A stretch of DNA of 49,616 bases from Caulochytrium protostelioides. Lineage: Eukaryota > Chytridiomycota > Caulochytriomycetes > Caulochytriales > Caulochytriaceae. A program made the translations under genes and the position numbers. The notes beneath the pieces were generated by a model. That model saw only the letters and a list, made by a program, of their open reading frames with translations, was not told where the DNA came from and did no database searches. Position 1 is the first letter of the stretch. Every line of letters starts with the position of its first letter. Positions 40,919-49,616 of this stretch are shown here, one piece after another. Where the stretch lies: assembly GCA_003615045.1 (NCBI GenBank), contig ML014249.1:1-49616 (forward strand), read 5' to 3'.

Positions 40919-42118
40919 TCAGCCCAGCTGGAAGACGGACGCGGAGCCTGGCGGCGGTGGGACGCGGCGCCGGCCGCCCTGGCCCCGACGGCGCGGCGAC
41001 GCGGCGCCCGGCATTTCCACGTCGCCGCCGTCGTCGCCAAACGCGATCTGGGACCGCATCACGGTCGGCAGGTGGCCTTGCAGCGGCAGCCTCGCGTCCG
41101 CCTCCGCGGCAGCGGCGGCGGTGGGGGTCGTGGCGGCGACGGGCGCTGCCGGTCCCTCGAGCGCAGGATCCCATGCGCGGTCGCGCAGGGCCGTCGCGCC
41201 GGTATGGAACATCTTGCGGCTGCCCGGCGGCGGCGACCCGCCGCCGTGACCCCAGCCCGTGGCGTCCTCGTGGCCGAAGCCCCACTGCGAGATCTGGTGC
41301 GACTGGCCGCAGGGACGGCGCCGATGGCCGGTGATGGAGGACGGCGCGCCCGTGGCGCCGTGGCCGTGGCCGTGGCCACCGATACCGCCGCCGCTGCCGC
41401 TGCCGCCGCTGCCGTCGTGCGCGTCCAGCCATGGCGCGGCGGCATCGTCGCCGAAGCCCAGGACGAGCGTGGAGGCCGGCGAGGCCAGGGGGGTGCGGAG
41501 GGGCAGGGGGCTCGGCACGAGGCGGGCGGTCCATCCGACCTCGAACGCGGAGCGGCCGCCCGGCGGCACGTGGACGGGGCGGTGCGGGCGCGGCCCGGGG
41601 CCGGCGCCGTCGAGCGAGAGCGTGGCGAGGCCGCCCGTCGGCTGCAGCGCCGCCTTGCGCTGGAAGGGCCCGGGCACCGTGCCGGCGCCGTCGAGCCGGA
41701 GCGTCGCGTTGCCGCCCGGCGGCTGCCGCGCGCGGCGGCCGCAGCCGCGCGGCGAGCCGGGCTCCGACGCGGGCGGAGACCACGGGTCCACCGAGGGGAG
41801 ACCGCCCGGCGGCACGTGGCCGCGGCGGCCGCCGCGATCGCCAGCGCCGCCACGGCGCTCGGGCGGCGGCGGCAGCGCCGGCGTCGGGGTGCGGTCGAGG
41901 CCCGTCGATGCGGGCTTCATCGTCATCCGGCGCGCATCGTCCGGCGGCGTCGGGCCCCCGAGGCCGAGACCGAAGCCGCCGCCGCCGCTGCCGCCAAGCC
42001 GGATCGGGGACGACGGCGCTGGCGACGGGACAAAGATGTCGTGGCCGACGGTCCACGCCGACGCCCCGCCCGGCGCCTGCAGCGGCCGCCGGCGCTGGCC
42101 CTGGTCGATGTCGGGCAT
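40919..42118 (-). CDS. PPGG-repeat protein, SPIRAL1/HN1(Jupiter)-like
   Basis: 399 residues from the ATG at 42118; the upstream open extension contains the GATGC microsatellite and is excluded. The protein is Gly/Pro-rich with no membrane segment. Short motifs of the form PGG-x-S/T-x-hydrophobic-x-L/V-G recur: APGGASAWTVG (15-25), VPPGGLPSVDPW (102-113), QPPGGNATLRLDG (132-144), PTGGLATLSLDG (160-171), VPPGGRSAFEVGW (184-196), SPASTLVLGFGD (213-224), and at the end PPPGSASVFQLG. This pattern resembles the PGG motifs of SPIRAL1 and HN1/Jupiter microtubule-binding proteins (RPPGGGSNFSLGF in HN1). A microtubule-lattice or flagellar role is plausible but inferred. The regular spacing and conservation of the motif despite drifting flanks argue that the frame is real. 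Confidence 0.65.
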   Translation of the reverse strand: MPDIDQGQRRRPLQAPGGASAWTVGHDIFVPSPAPSSPIRLGGSGGGGFGLGLGGPTPPDDARRMTMKPASTGLDRTPTPALPPPPERRGGAGDRGGRRGHVPPGGLPSVDPWSPPASEPGSPRGCGRRARQPPGGNATLRLDGAGTVPGPFQRKAALQPTGGLATLSLDGAGPGPRPHRPVHVPPGGRSAFEVGWTARLVPSPLPLRTPLASPASTLVLGFGDDAAAPWLDAHDGSGGSGSGGGIGGHGHGHGATGAPSSITGHRRRPCGQSHQISQWGFGHEDATGWGHGGGSPPPGSRKMFHTGATALRDRAWDPALEGPAAPVAATTPTAAAAAEADARLPLQGHLPTVMRSQIAFGDDGGDVEMPGAASPRRRGQGGRRRVPPPPGSASVFQLG

Positions 42119-43330
42119 CCTCTCGTGCCGCCGATCAATGAACAGCACCAGAAAGGTAACGCTAGCGAGAGATGATGCGATGCGATGCGATGCGATGCGA
42201 TGCGATGCGATGCACGGCGCGCAACCCTGAGCGAGGCTTTGATGAACGTTCGGTGGTCGGGAATATGCGGGGGATCGAGCAACAACGCGGCAACGACGCG
42301 AGTGGCGGAAAGCAGCGCAGATGGGCCACGAACCAAGGTCAACGATGGGCGTCGCAGCGATGCACCGCTGCGACGGGGCCGATGCGATGGCACGAGCGGC
42401 GGCGGCTGCCATCCGCCGTCTGCTCTCGAGCGGGGCGCCTACCCATCAATCTCACCACCTTTTAAGCGAACCGCCGTTGGTGGAGCGGACGCTGGATCGA
42501 GCATGCTCGGTGGTCCCGCGGCGTGGCCAATGACCGTGACAGGGGTCGGCCAGACTGTCACTGCATGGCCGCCAGACGGTATACCCACCATACCCCGTGG
42601 GAACCCCCGCGGGGTCGACCCGCCGCGACGGGTGCAAAAACGCCTCCATCGCGCACGGCGGCGAGGCCCGCACGTCAGGTCGCACTTCGCCTCGCCGTCC
42701 CGCCGCCCGCGAAGCACCCCGTGGACCGATGCGCTCAGCGGCCCGCACGTGCGGGCTGAGGCCTCGTGGGAATGCCGCCACACGGCGCCGCCGCCGTCGT
42801 CCACGCGGGATCGTCGGCGGGCGGCGCGACGGCCTCCGAGCGACCGACGCATGCGATGCGCGGCGCCGACCGCACGCCCCACGGCGATCTCGCATACACC
42901 TCCATGCAGGGGCGGCGAGCCGCCAGCCGGCAGCCTGCCCAGCCGGGCATGCGATTGCCAGCTGGCGAATAAAAAGGCCCTTCCGAAGCCTCCCGCGGCG
43001 CTGCGCACTCTCGGCTCCATCCCATGGCTGGAACGGCCTCCGGGGCTCCCCGATCGCCAGCGCATGCACGACGGAGAAATCACCGCGACTCGGGCCACGC
43101 GACGTCGTGGCGCAGCAAACTCCGACCTTGGAGCTGAAGCTCCCCCGGGGCTGGAAAAGCAAGGGGGTCAGAGAGGCGCGCGTTGGACGGCGAATCGCGC
43201 CGGTGACCAGCGAACCGAAAGACCACCCCGGGTCTTGTGGCTCTTCACGATGAAAGGGCGTGTTTTCGTATTTTCATCGCGTGCCACACAGGCTTCATGG
43301 CAACTCTCCGCCGACTGGCGTTTCGCGTAA
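42119..43330. other. Spacer at the end of the GC-rich domain
   Basis: No convincing gene. A plus-strand frame of 381 codons (42185-43330) begins inside the GATGC repeat and has random-looking composition. The region leads into the AT-rich compartment. Confidence 0.45.
42174..42213. repeat. (GATGC)8 microsatellite
   Basis: Eight perfect pentamer units just upstream of the PPGG-repeat gene start, so likely in its leader or promoter. Confidence 0.95.
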
Positions 43331-43772
43331 ACAGACATCTAGGTCAGGCGCGCGTGCTGACATCACCCACGACACACCGCGGTTCATCTCTCTAAAAACA
43401 CGATGCAGCGATTTCTTGATCATTTGACATGCTATGATATCACGGACGCTCAATATAAATTACATTGTCTCTGCTTTGCATCGACTCTCCATCATCACAC
43501 CGTTACGTAAGAGCCTCCCCACACCGATTTTGCAGGCCTCAAAGCTAGTTCATATTTCTATCGTATCGAAAGAGCCTTGATACAACAGACCGGCTGCTTG
43601 TGTTTGTGAATATGGTATAGGTCGCATCAGGTTCTTGAGTTTCCCGAGCTTAACACGGGATATGAGAACCCCGAGCAATAGTGTCGTAAGATGTCAATGA
43701 CAAACCAAAGTATGCATCCAGCCTATTACAGTATATTATACCCGTGTCCCATATATCTCTTGCCGATGTGTA

Positions 43773-44063
43773 TCAATGATATAGCTGATGTAGACGATGT
43801 ATTGAGTTTGTGATAGTACGACCCCGTATAGTAAATATGTAAAGGTTTATACGAGGTGTCGAACAGTGTGTAAACGGTCGGTCATGCGCATAATTGACGG
43901 TGTATCGCATGTCAGTGGTAAATCCACCAAAAGCCACCGCCCCAACCATCCCTGCGTCGTGGATGATGCGGATTACATCACCAAACGGCCGGACCTGGCC
44001 CGGCGATGAGACCACCGGCTCAGTGCGCACAGGACTGCCCTCCCAAGACCGGTCGGTGAGCAA
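43773..44063 (-). pseudogene. Short coding-like relic, unknown
   Basis: A frame on the minus strand whose first two thirds lie in a GC-richer island and read protein-like sequence (VRPFGDVIRIIHDAG, then MVGAVAFGGFTTDMRY). Upstream (44092-44064) the frame remains open to a TAG. It then runs into AT-rich DNA without a similar character. No family is recognised; it may be a fragment of a decayed element. Confidence 0.22.
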
Positions 44064-44795
44064 GCTGTCGTCCAGCCATGGATCCTACAGACTTCAGGCC
44101 GCGGCCAAAGGTCACGACCTGGATACGTTCGGCGCCCCTTCAGCATCATATAGCCGCTGTAGAGACTAGGGTCAAACACTCAGTATCGAAATTGGAGTCG
44201 ATATGTCATTAATCAAAAAGCAAGGCGAACGTGGCTTAAAAATACAGCATGCAGTCATCAGAGCGGATCCCGCGAGCCAAACGGAATTGGACGGTGACAA
44301 GAGAATCCCAGTACCATTGTTCACTTGAACGCCAACCTCTAATATGGGGCTGCGTAGCCATCCTATGAATCGGCAGCGTCCTCAAACATAGGTAAAGGTG
44401 CTTTTTTCTCGTTCTCGATGGCGGTGGATAGATCTCCCCCTACATTGAGGCCAAGGCAGAAGGGGACTACTATAACATCCATCAATGTGCCACACGGGGC
44501 ACCAACACCCATGAGTCGCTGCCTATCGACATTGCACTGTAGCATCTGTAACTTGAGAGATTGTATCTCTCGAAGGTGCCATTCTTCTAGTCTTAGCGGA
44601 CTTGGCAAGTGAACTTGGGGCAATACAGCGTTCAGAGCAAATATAGAGCATATGTCGCCGCCGTAACCTATGCAGTATAGGCACGTGCTTCCCTGCACAT
44701 GGACAAAGCATAGTGTGCCTGTATGCCGGCTGGGGTGCTCTCCTTCTGAGCAACCCGGTGGCTTACCACTAAGTGTGACTAGGACACTGTTACTG

Positions 44796-44981
44796 CTATG
44801 GAGTAAGACTATGCATCCACCAGTCGGGTGGGGGAAGGTCGATCAGGGAAGAGAGGCTGGTGGATATATCTCCGATGTCTTCATCACTGCTGTCACCGTC
44901 ACTGCTACTATCTGCTTTCATTTCAATGCTGTCTTCGTCGCTGTTGTCATTAATCGTTGCTATTTTTCCCGACCTGTGCAC
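44796..44981 (-). pseudogene. Acidic Ser/Asp-rich coding-like relic
   Basis: The minus strand reads NDNSDEDSIEMKADSSSDGD and then LSSLIDLPPPDWWMHS before a stop. Acidic Ser-rich N-termini of this sort occur in some transposases, but nothing diagnostic follows. The frame has no ATG start. Low support. Confidence 0.22.
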
Positions 44982-46546
44982 TCGCGATAGTCACGGTTTT
45001 TTTGTCATTTTGCTTCGCATACACCACCACCTTCCGCATTTTATCGCAAGCGGACCGCGTCACCGTCCTCCCGCTGTGCGCACGACACTTCTATACCCCC
45101 ATGGCCGCCACCATACTACCGACGCCCATTTTCCGGCAAGCACTCCCTGCTTGCCCGACCACTTCTCCCTGACATCTCGACGGTACTGTGTAGAGCGACG
45201 CCGCGCGTTCAGGACGTTTTAGTTTGTGGCAATCGGACGCGTCCTCATTCAACAGGCGTGATTTTTACCGCGGACCGGTCCAGCCGAGTCCACCCCCCCG
45301 CATAGGATCGCGCTTTGCGCAGCGGCCTGGGACTGCGGAGGTCATAACGTAGGGATAAACATCCCATCTTCAGACGCCAAAGACATAACTCGCGTCTCCG
45401 CGGAATTGATAATCCGTTGTCGCATACCCTGCCTATGATATAGGTGAGTCTTATTACCTGGGGGCTGCTATGTCCCATATTCCAACTTGTAGAGATGCTA
45501 CAGTTGCGACCTCTTCACAACTGTTCTTAAAATTCTTCGTAGAACACTGTTGTTAAGACATCGAAAGGCCATCTTGAGGAATGAGAATCGACCTCTGAAT
45601 CTGTGGGTATCTAAAGGGGGGTGCCCTAGGAGCTGAAATTCCTGGGCCCGCCCACACGAGTAACGGCCGGAACTTTTGCCAAAAATGAGCAAAATCTGGC
45701 TTTTGGTGCCCCCCGCCCTCAGGTGTTAAGGGATCGGTCATGCGATCAGCCCATGGGACTTTTCAAATGAGGAAAGAGATACATAGTATCTCTCAAAGAT
45801 TGGCATAGCTCTCTCAAAACATGTCCTTTTTCTATGATCTAAGATGTTCTGGGTTTCTTAGATCAAGACCTGTAATATGAACACAATAAGTGTATATGCC
45901 CGATATGTAACAAAAGCTCGTGAGTGCGCCCAAACCTTGCTGGGCAGGGAAAATGCTGTTGTGCATATAGAGAAGGCAATATGAACACGTTAAGATGTGT
46001 AAATAAAATTCTGTCATATAATTTATCATCTAAAGGACATCTGAGTCGTCTGCTGTCGATGGGAAGCGAGGGCGAGCACCTCTTCCAGGCAGCAAACGGC
46101 AGCGTCTACCCCCACTCCACCTACGCCCAAACCCTATCCTTATCCTTAAATCGGAGGTCAAATGAATCCAAAGTGAACTGAATTCAAAGTCAAACCCCCA
46201 AAGTGGGGAGGCTCAGCGTCCCCCGTGTATCATACGGGAATCGACTCAGCCTCTCGCCTAGTCGCTTATCCCAGGGATGAAAGTCAACGGGAAGGCTATC
46301 ATTGTACATTTATGTATACTCATACATATAACCTGGAGATTTTTACATGAAGTATGGATTGTTGAAATACATGAGATGGTGGAACAAAACCATGTCTTGG
46401 GTGCTCCATCTGGCTTCCCATCTCAAAAAACATTGGCAGATTGACTGATCCTGGACGCTTCCAGATTATTCTCGAGAGCATGGGTAAACAGACTGGCAGA
46501 GACACCACAACACCACTAGCGCGTCTATGACAGATAGGCTATTCCG

Positions 46547-46620
46547 GAGTAACCCGTTTGGTTAAGGCGCTTGACTTTCAACATGGATAACCTTGGAAGT
46601 GATCATACCCGGTGACTCTA
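46547..46620 (+). other. tRNA-like sequence, possible SINE or tRNA relic
   Basis: CGTTTGGTTAAGGCGCTTGA resembles the D-arm/A-box of a tRNA, and CTTGACTTTCAA could be half of an anticodon arm with TTC. The second half of that stem does not pair well and no proper T-arm (GGTTCGANTCC) follows, only GTGATCATACCC. It is therefore not called as a functional tRNA. Confidence 0.2.
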
Positions 46621-46759
46621 CTACGTCCCATACCTAATGTTGCCGTAGGAGGCTCTATTTAATGCCCTAACATCAGCGATTAATATATGTTATGCATGAA
46701 ATACATATGTAAATGAAAGGGTATGTGTATGTCACGCATAGAAGAAGGTACTCATGGTG

Positions 46760-47518
46760 TTATAGGGATTTACATACATAGAGAACGCACTCTTCAAAGT
46801 ATATGTGGCTTAGCTGGCTAGCCGTCTCTGAGTTGCGACCCAGGGAGTCCCCGGGCGGCTCTTGGCTGCCGATCTGCTCGGCGACCCAGGTGTGAGTCGC
46901 CTCCTGTACGACCGACGGGGGCGCCACAAGGGATCGAGCGTCGTCCCCCTCGAAACTGGCCGCAAGCCCGGCGATGTCGAAGGACCCCGGGGTTCCGACG
47001 TGCTCAGCCAGCTCGAGCGGCTCGTCGGACGGGTCGCTGAGTGCATCGCCGTCGGCCGTCTCCGTCCCCGGGTGGTACTGATTGTAGGAGAGGTGGGTGA
47101 CCAAGTAGTGATGGAAGTCGTACCGGCTGATGTGCTCCATGGCGTTGCGGGACGGGTTCTCGAGCCAGGACGCCTTGGCGAGGATCTTGCGGGCGATTTG
47201 TACCGTCACATGCTTCCCCACCTCGTCGCTGAGGCTCTTCGTCATGAGGTGGGTGAACGCCGACGGGGGGAAGGGGACGCTGTCCTGCCCGAACAACAGG
47301 GGATCGCCCGGCTTGCGGTGCTCCAGCAGCCGCCGCAGCTCGCGGACGAGGTTCGCGTCCGTTGAGATGGTGAAGACCTGTGGACCGTGTGTGCCGATGG
47401 TCTTGTAGTCGTCGAGGCCGATGACGACGTCGTCGCCCTGGATGGAGATCCGGTTGCCAGTGTTGGCGTCGGGCACCAGGGTGCGCATGGAGAGCCGGCA
47501 CGGGTAATGGTAGAACAC
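46760..47518 (-). pseudogene. Tyrosine recombinase catalytic domain, 5'-truncated
   Basis: A 252-codon frame in a GC-rich island; its first codon here is GTG and the frame continues upstream into an AATTT tract, so the N-terminal part is missing. Counting from 47518, the residues expected of a tyrosine recombinase appear in order: Arg8 (PCRLSMRTL), Lys39 (DDYKTIG), Arg110 (VTVQIARK, with Gln107 where the box II His usually is), His129 (MEHIS) and Tyr138 (DFHHYL). His129 and Tyr138 are nine residues apart, the spacing in Cre and lambda integrase. A divergent Crypton/DIRS-like or fungal element recombinase is the best reading. The core-binding domain is absent. The C-terminal 100 residues are acidic and unlike the family. 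Confidence 0.55.
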
Positions 47519-47534
47519 GCGCCAGAACGCAAAT

Positions 47535-47580
47535 CGTAATTTAATTTTTTAATTTAATTTAATTTTTAATTTAATTTTTT
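47535..47580. repeat. AATTT tract
   Basis: About 46 bp of AATTT-type units lying directly at the 5' end of the recombinase-like frame, where it ends the GC-rich island. Confidence 0.85.
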
Positions 47581-48151
47581 GGTCGCCCCTAATTGTCAAA
47601 CAATTAGAGCTTTGTCATTTGGCAATGCACGTGACGTCTGGCGACTCCATCACCAGGCCTGCAATCAACCTTTATGGCTTTGACCACCTACCGAACGATG
47701 AATGATGTCAAAACATGAATAAAAGCAAAACTACAACTTGTCAACAGGATTTATACGTTAAACTCGCCGGCACGCCGGCACGAGTATCGAATTTTAACGC
47801 CTATCCAACCCAACTTCTGGACCCGGAAGGCCTTGGTTGGGGACTCCTCGTCATTTGTCTGGTTCCTGACCCAGTTTATGATTTCCCTTCTAAGGCTGCA
47901 CCATGCCCATGCCGTAGACACCTCGACCGCCCGATTCCGCCACCCCCGGCCGAAATAGGGCCATCACGGCGGAGTGGACGGCTGGTGGCTCCTGATGGAT
48001 GTTATTTTGCTATAGGAAAGGTTTTGCCAAATAAAAGGAACTTCTGCCATCGACGCGAGGCTATTCGACCCTGACTGATTAGCTGTTCAAGACTCAGTTG
48101 GTTGGCGCTAGCATAGAATCACCGCATCGTGCGTAGGGAGTGCGACCCCTG

Positions 48152-48454
48152 CTATGCGAATGCTGCAGCCAGGCCGTAATATTCAAGGTCATCGTCATCG
48201 TCATCGCCCATGCCGGTCTTCATTAGCAGTTTGTCTTTGCATATCGCGGTGGCGAGATGTCGCCACACACTGACTGTAATGGCCGGGAGCTCCGCTGACT
48301 GAGACGAAGCAACCATGTGACGACTAAGAATGGCGGCTTGAACGGAGCTGCAAATGTGCCAAAAAGGTGGGGGTAAATTCAGGGCGCTTCCGGGCAATCG
48401 GCCCTCGGGAAAGACGTGGAATCGGATCCTAGCGACGCGGTCTCCAAAGACCAC
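48152..48454 (-). pseudogene. Coding-like relic with WRHLATAI motif
   Basis: The minus strand reads 100 codons to a TAG: LPGSALNLPPPFWHICSSVQ, ITVSVWRHLATAICKDKLL and DDDDDDLEYYGLAAAFA. The WRHLATAI segment recalls a motif (W/Y-R-x-I-A-x-A-I) in long fungal subtelomeric RecQ-like helicase or element proteins. This is a loose resemblance from memory, not a family assignment. No ATG precedes it. Confidence 0.25.
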
Positions 48455-49205
48455 CGGGAGAGACGGAGCTATTCATATGACGGCACGGCGTGCCCGAAAA
48501 AGCTATATCTGCAGGGAGAGGAGATAGGCCTTTGGAGACTTAACAAAAGATGGAGAACACGGTGGATTCAGGGTGCTAACTGTAAAGTTAGCGGGCAATC
48601 GGCGCTAGTTATAGCCATCCCAAGTATTGGATGCACCCATCCATCCACGCGTGTTTGGGGGCGGTCGGCCACGTCCGGCCAAAGGCAATTTTGTCCATAA
48701 CTCGGCTACCAGAGCAGCTAGCGCGGTGATCGCGAGCTCTACGTTGAGCACAAGAGATTTGTGATCCCCTCGATTACTAACCTCATTTGTGGCGCAGCCA
48801 TTCATACTGTGGTAGGGCCAAATGGGGTGCGCCCCTATGTGTTTCCTATGTGAGATCAAATACGCCATCAATCACATCATATCGTGGAGTGTGGCACATA
48901 GTATGGCTGTCTCAGAGACAGTACATGGATAACACACTTTGTTCTGTCGATACCCGTCATCAAAAACATAGGATCACTACATGGATTTTCAACATTTCCT
49001 ATAGAGAACCACAATCTGTATAAGGAAGATGGGTATATAACTATAACACACCTTGTATACATCCATATCTCTCTCTCATACTGAGTTTTCTTTCGTTTTC
49101 TTCATCATTCCTTCATTTTATTCACTCATATGGCCCATGCTTACTCATTAAGCCTTTGCTGTATAAGATAACTTCATTACCATTTCAATTTATCATCAGT
49201 TTCTT

Positions 49206-49616
49206 TCAACACTGTTGACATGTATCGTCCCGTTCGTAGGGCACATCGCCTGTGAGGCGATGGAGGGGCGCAGCTGTTGATGCAAAGCCGGGGACAAACT
49301 TGCGGTAGAAGGAGATGGTGCCGATGAAGGAGCGGAGCTCCGTTTTGTTGGTCGGCGCCTTCCATGCTTTGACTGCAGCCGTCTTGGCGGGGTCGGGCTT
49401 GATTCCCGCGGCATTGACCATGTGCCCTACGAACTGGATTTCCTGTTGGAACACCTCGCATTTGCTGGGTTTGCAGGTGAAGCCATTGTTTTGAAGGATC
49501 TCGAGCGGTGTTTTGAGGTGTTCCAGGTGGACCTGAGGGGTTGGGGAGTAAACAAGGATGTCATCCAGGTAAACAATGATGAATTTGTCGAGGTATGGGC
49601 GTAAGGCCGTGTTCAT
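49206..49616 (-). mobile_element. Ty3/gypsy retrotransposon reverse transcriptase, partial
   Basis: The minus-strand frame, cut by the right edge, reads the C-terminal half of an LTR-retrotransposon reverse transcriptase. It has the active site YLDDILVYS, then HLEHLKTPLEILQNNGF, KCEVFQQEIQFVGHMVN and the connection to RNase H (RSFIGTISFYRKFVPGFAS, then APLHRLT). All are typical of Ty3/gypsy (Metaviridae). The frame stops at 49206 right after TCQQC, where the RNase H domain should begin; similarity seems to continue briefly in another frame (LKETDD). The copy is thus probably decayed, with its 3' part lost. The rest of pol would lie beyond the edge. Confidence 0.88.

Larger units (their letters stand above)
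43331..49616. other. AT-rich compartment with mobile-element remnants
   Basis: Near 43330 the composition changes from very GC-rich to AT-rich (many TATA, TATG and AT runs) and stays so to the right edge, apart from GC-richer islands at about 43880-44110, 46800-47530 and 49200-49616. No intact ordinary gene is visible. The islands hold coding-like relics listed separately. This pattern resembles a transposon-rich, subtelomeric or centromere-flanking block; which one cannot be told. Confidence 0.75.

Noticed and set aside
42185-43330. 381-codon plus-strand frame
   Set aside because: Starts inside the GATGC microsatellite, no recognisable motif, random-like composition.
46196-46275. Minus-strand sequence with a B-box-like GAGTCGATTCCCG
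   Set aside because: It has a short hairpin (CCCGT with ACGGG) but no acceptor stem or properly spaced A-box and anticodon arm, so no tRNA is called.

Overview
The window looks like nuclear DNA of a fungus with a very GC-rich, compact genome. The recognisable proteins are fungal or general eukaryotic: Rcf2-type HIG1 protein, Kri1, cytosolic Hsp90, Syn8-like SNARE, PIG-Y/Eri1, a GDPD, a Thp3/LENG8-type SAC3 protein and a PHO80/PCL-type cyclin. Most genes are single-exon. One gene (26533-27971) has three short GT-AG introns whose phases join exactly. Long Ala/Pro/Ser-rich low-complexity tails, hexamer minisatellites and a SPIRAL1/HN1-like repeat protein would fit an early-diverging (chytrid-like) fungus, but that placement is inference.

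Layout. 1-3.6 kb: a diverged dispersed repeat at the left edge and an unrecognised coiled-coil/disordered protein. 3.6-8.3 kb: a Rab7-like GTPase with a roughly 500-residue insertion, then an Rcf2-like mitochondrial protein; a 104-bp GT microsatellite lies between two convergent gene ends. 8.3-12.3 kb: a very large type II membrane alpha/beta hydrolase on the minus strand. 12.3-16.2 kb: gene-poor DNA with a small broken two-exon gene and a second copy of the left-edge repeat. 16.2-25.4 kb: a mitochondrial Tim44/mL45-like candidate, Kri1 (convergent with it), a long spacer, then Hsp90. 26.5-34.2 kb: Qc-SNARE, PIG-Y, GDPD and a SAC3/GANP protein. 34.4-42.1 kb: two minus-strand genes, a 1339-residue cyclin and a PPGG-repeat protein. 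From about 43.3 kb the composition changes abruptly to AT-rich DNA without ordinary genes. That part holds remnants of mobile elements: a tyrosine-recombinase catalytic domain, a Ty3/gypsy reverse transcriptase cut by the right edge, and other short coding-like relics.

The genes form no operon or obvious single pathway; they are housekeeping functions in trafficking (Rab7-like, Syn8-like), GPI synthesis, lipid turnover, ribosome biogenesis, mRNA export/splicing, respiration and protein folding. The most interesting points are departures from family norms: the huge insertion between G4 and G5 of the Rab, a histidine at the SNARE zero layer, METVD instead of MEEVD at the Hsp90 tail, a cyclin lacking the usual CDK-contact Lys/Glu pair, and the sharp AT-rich mobile-element compartment with a recombinase remnant.
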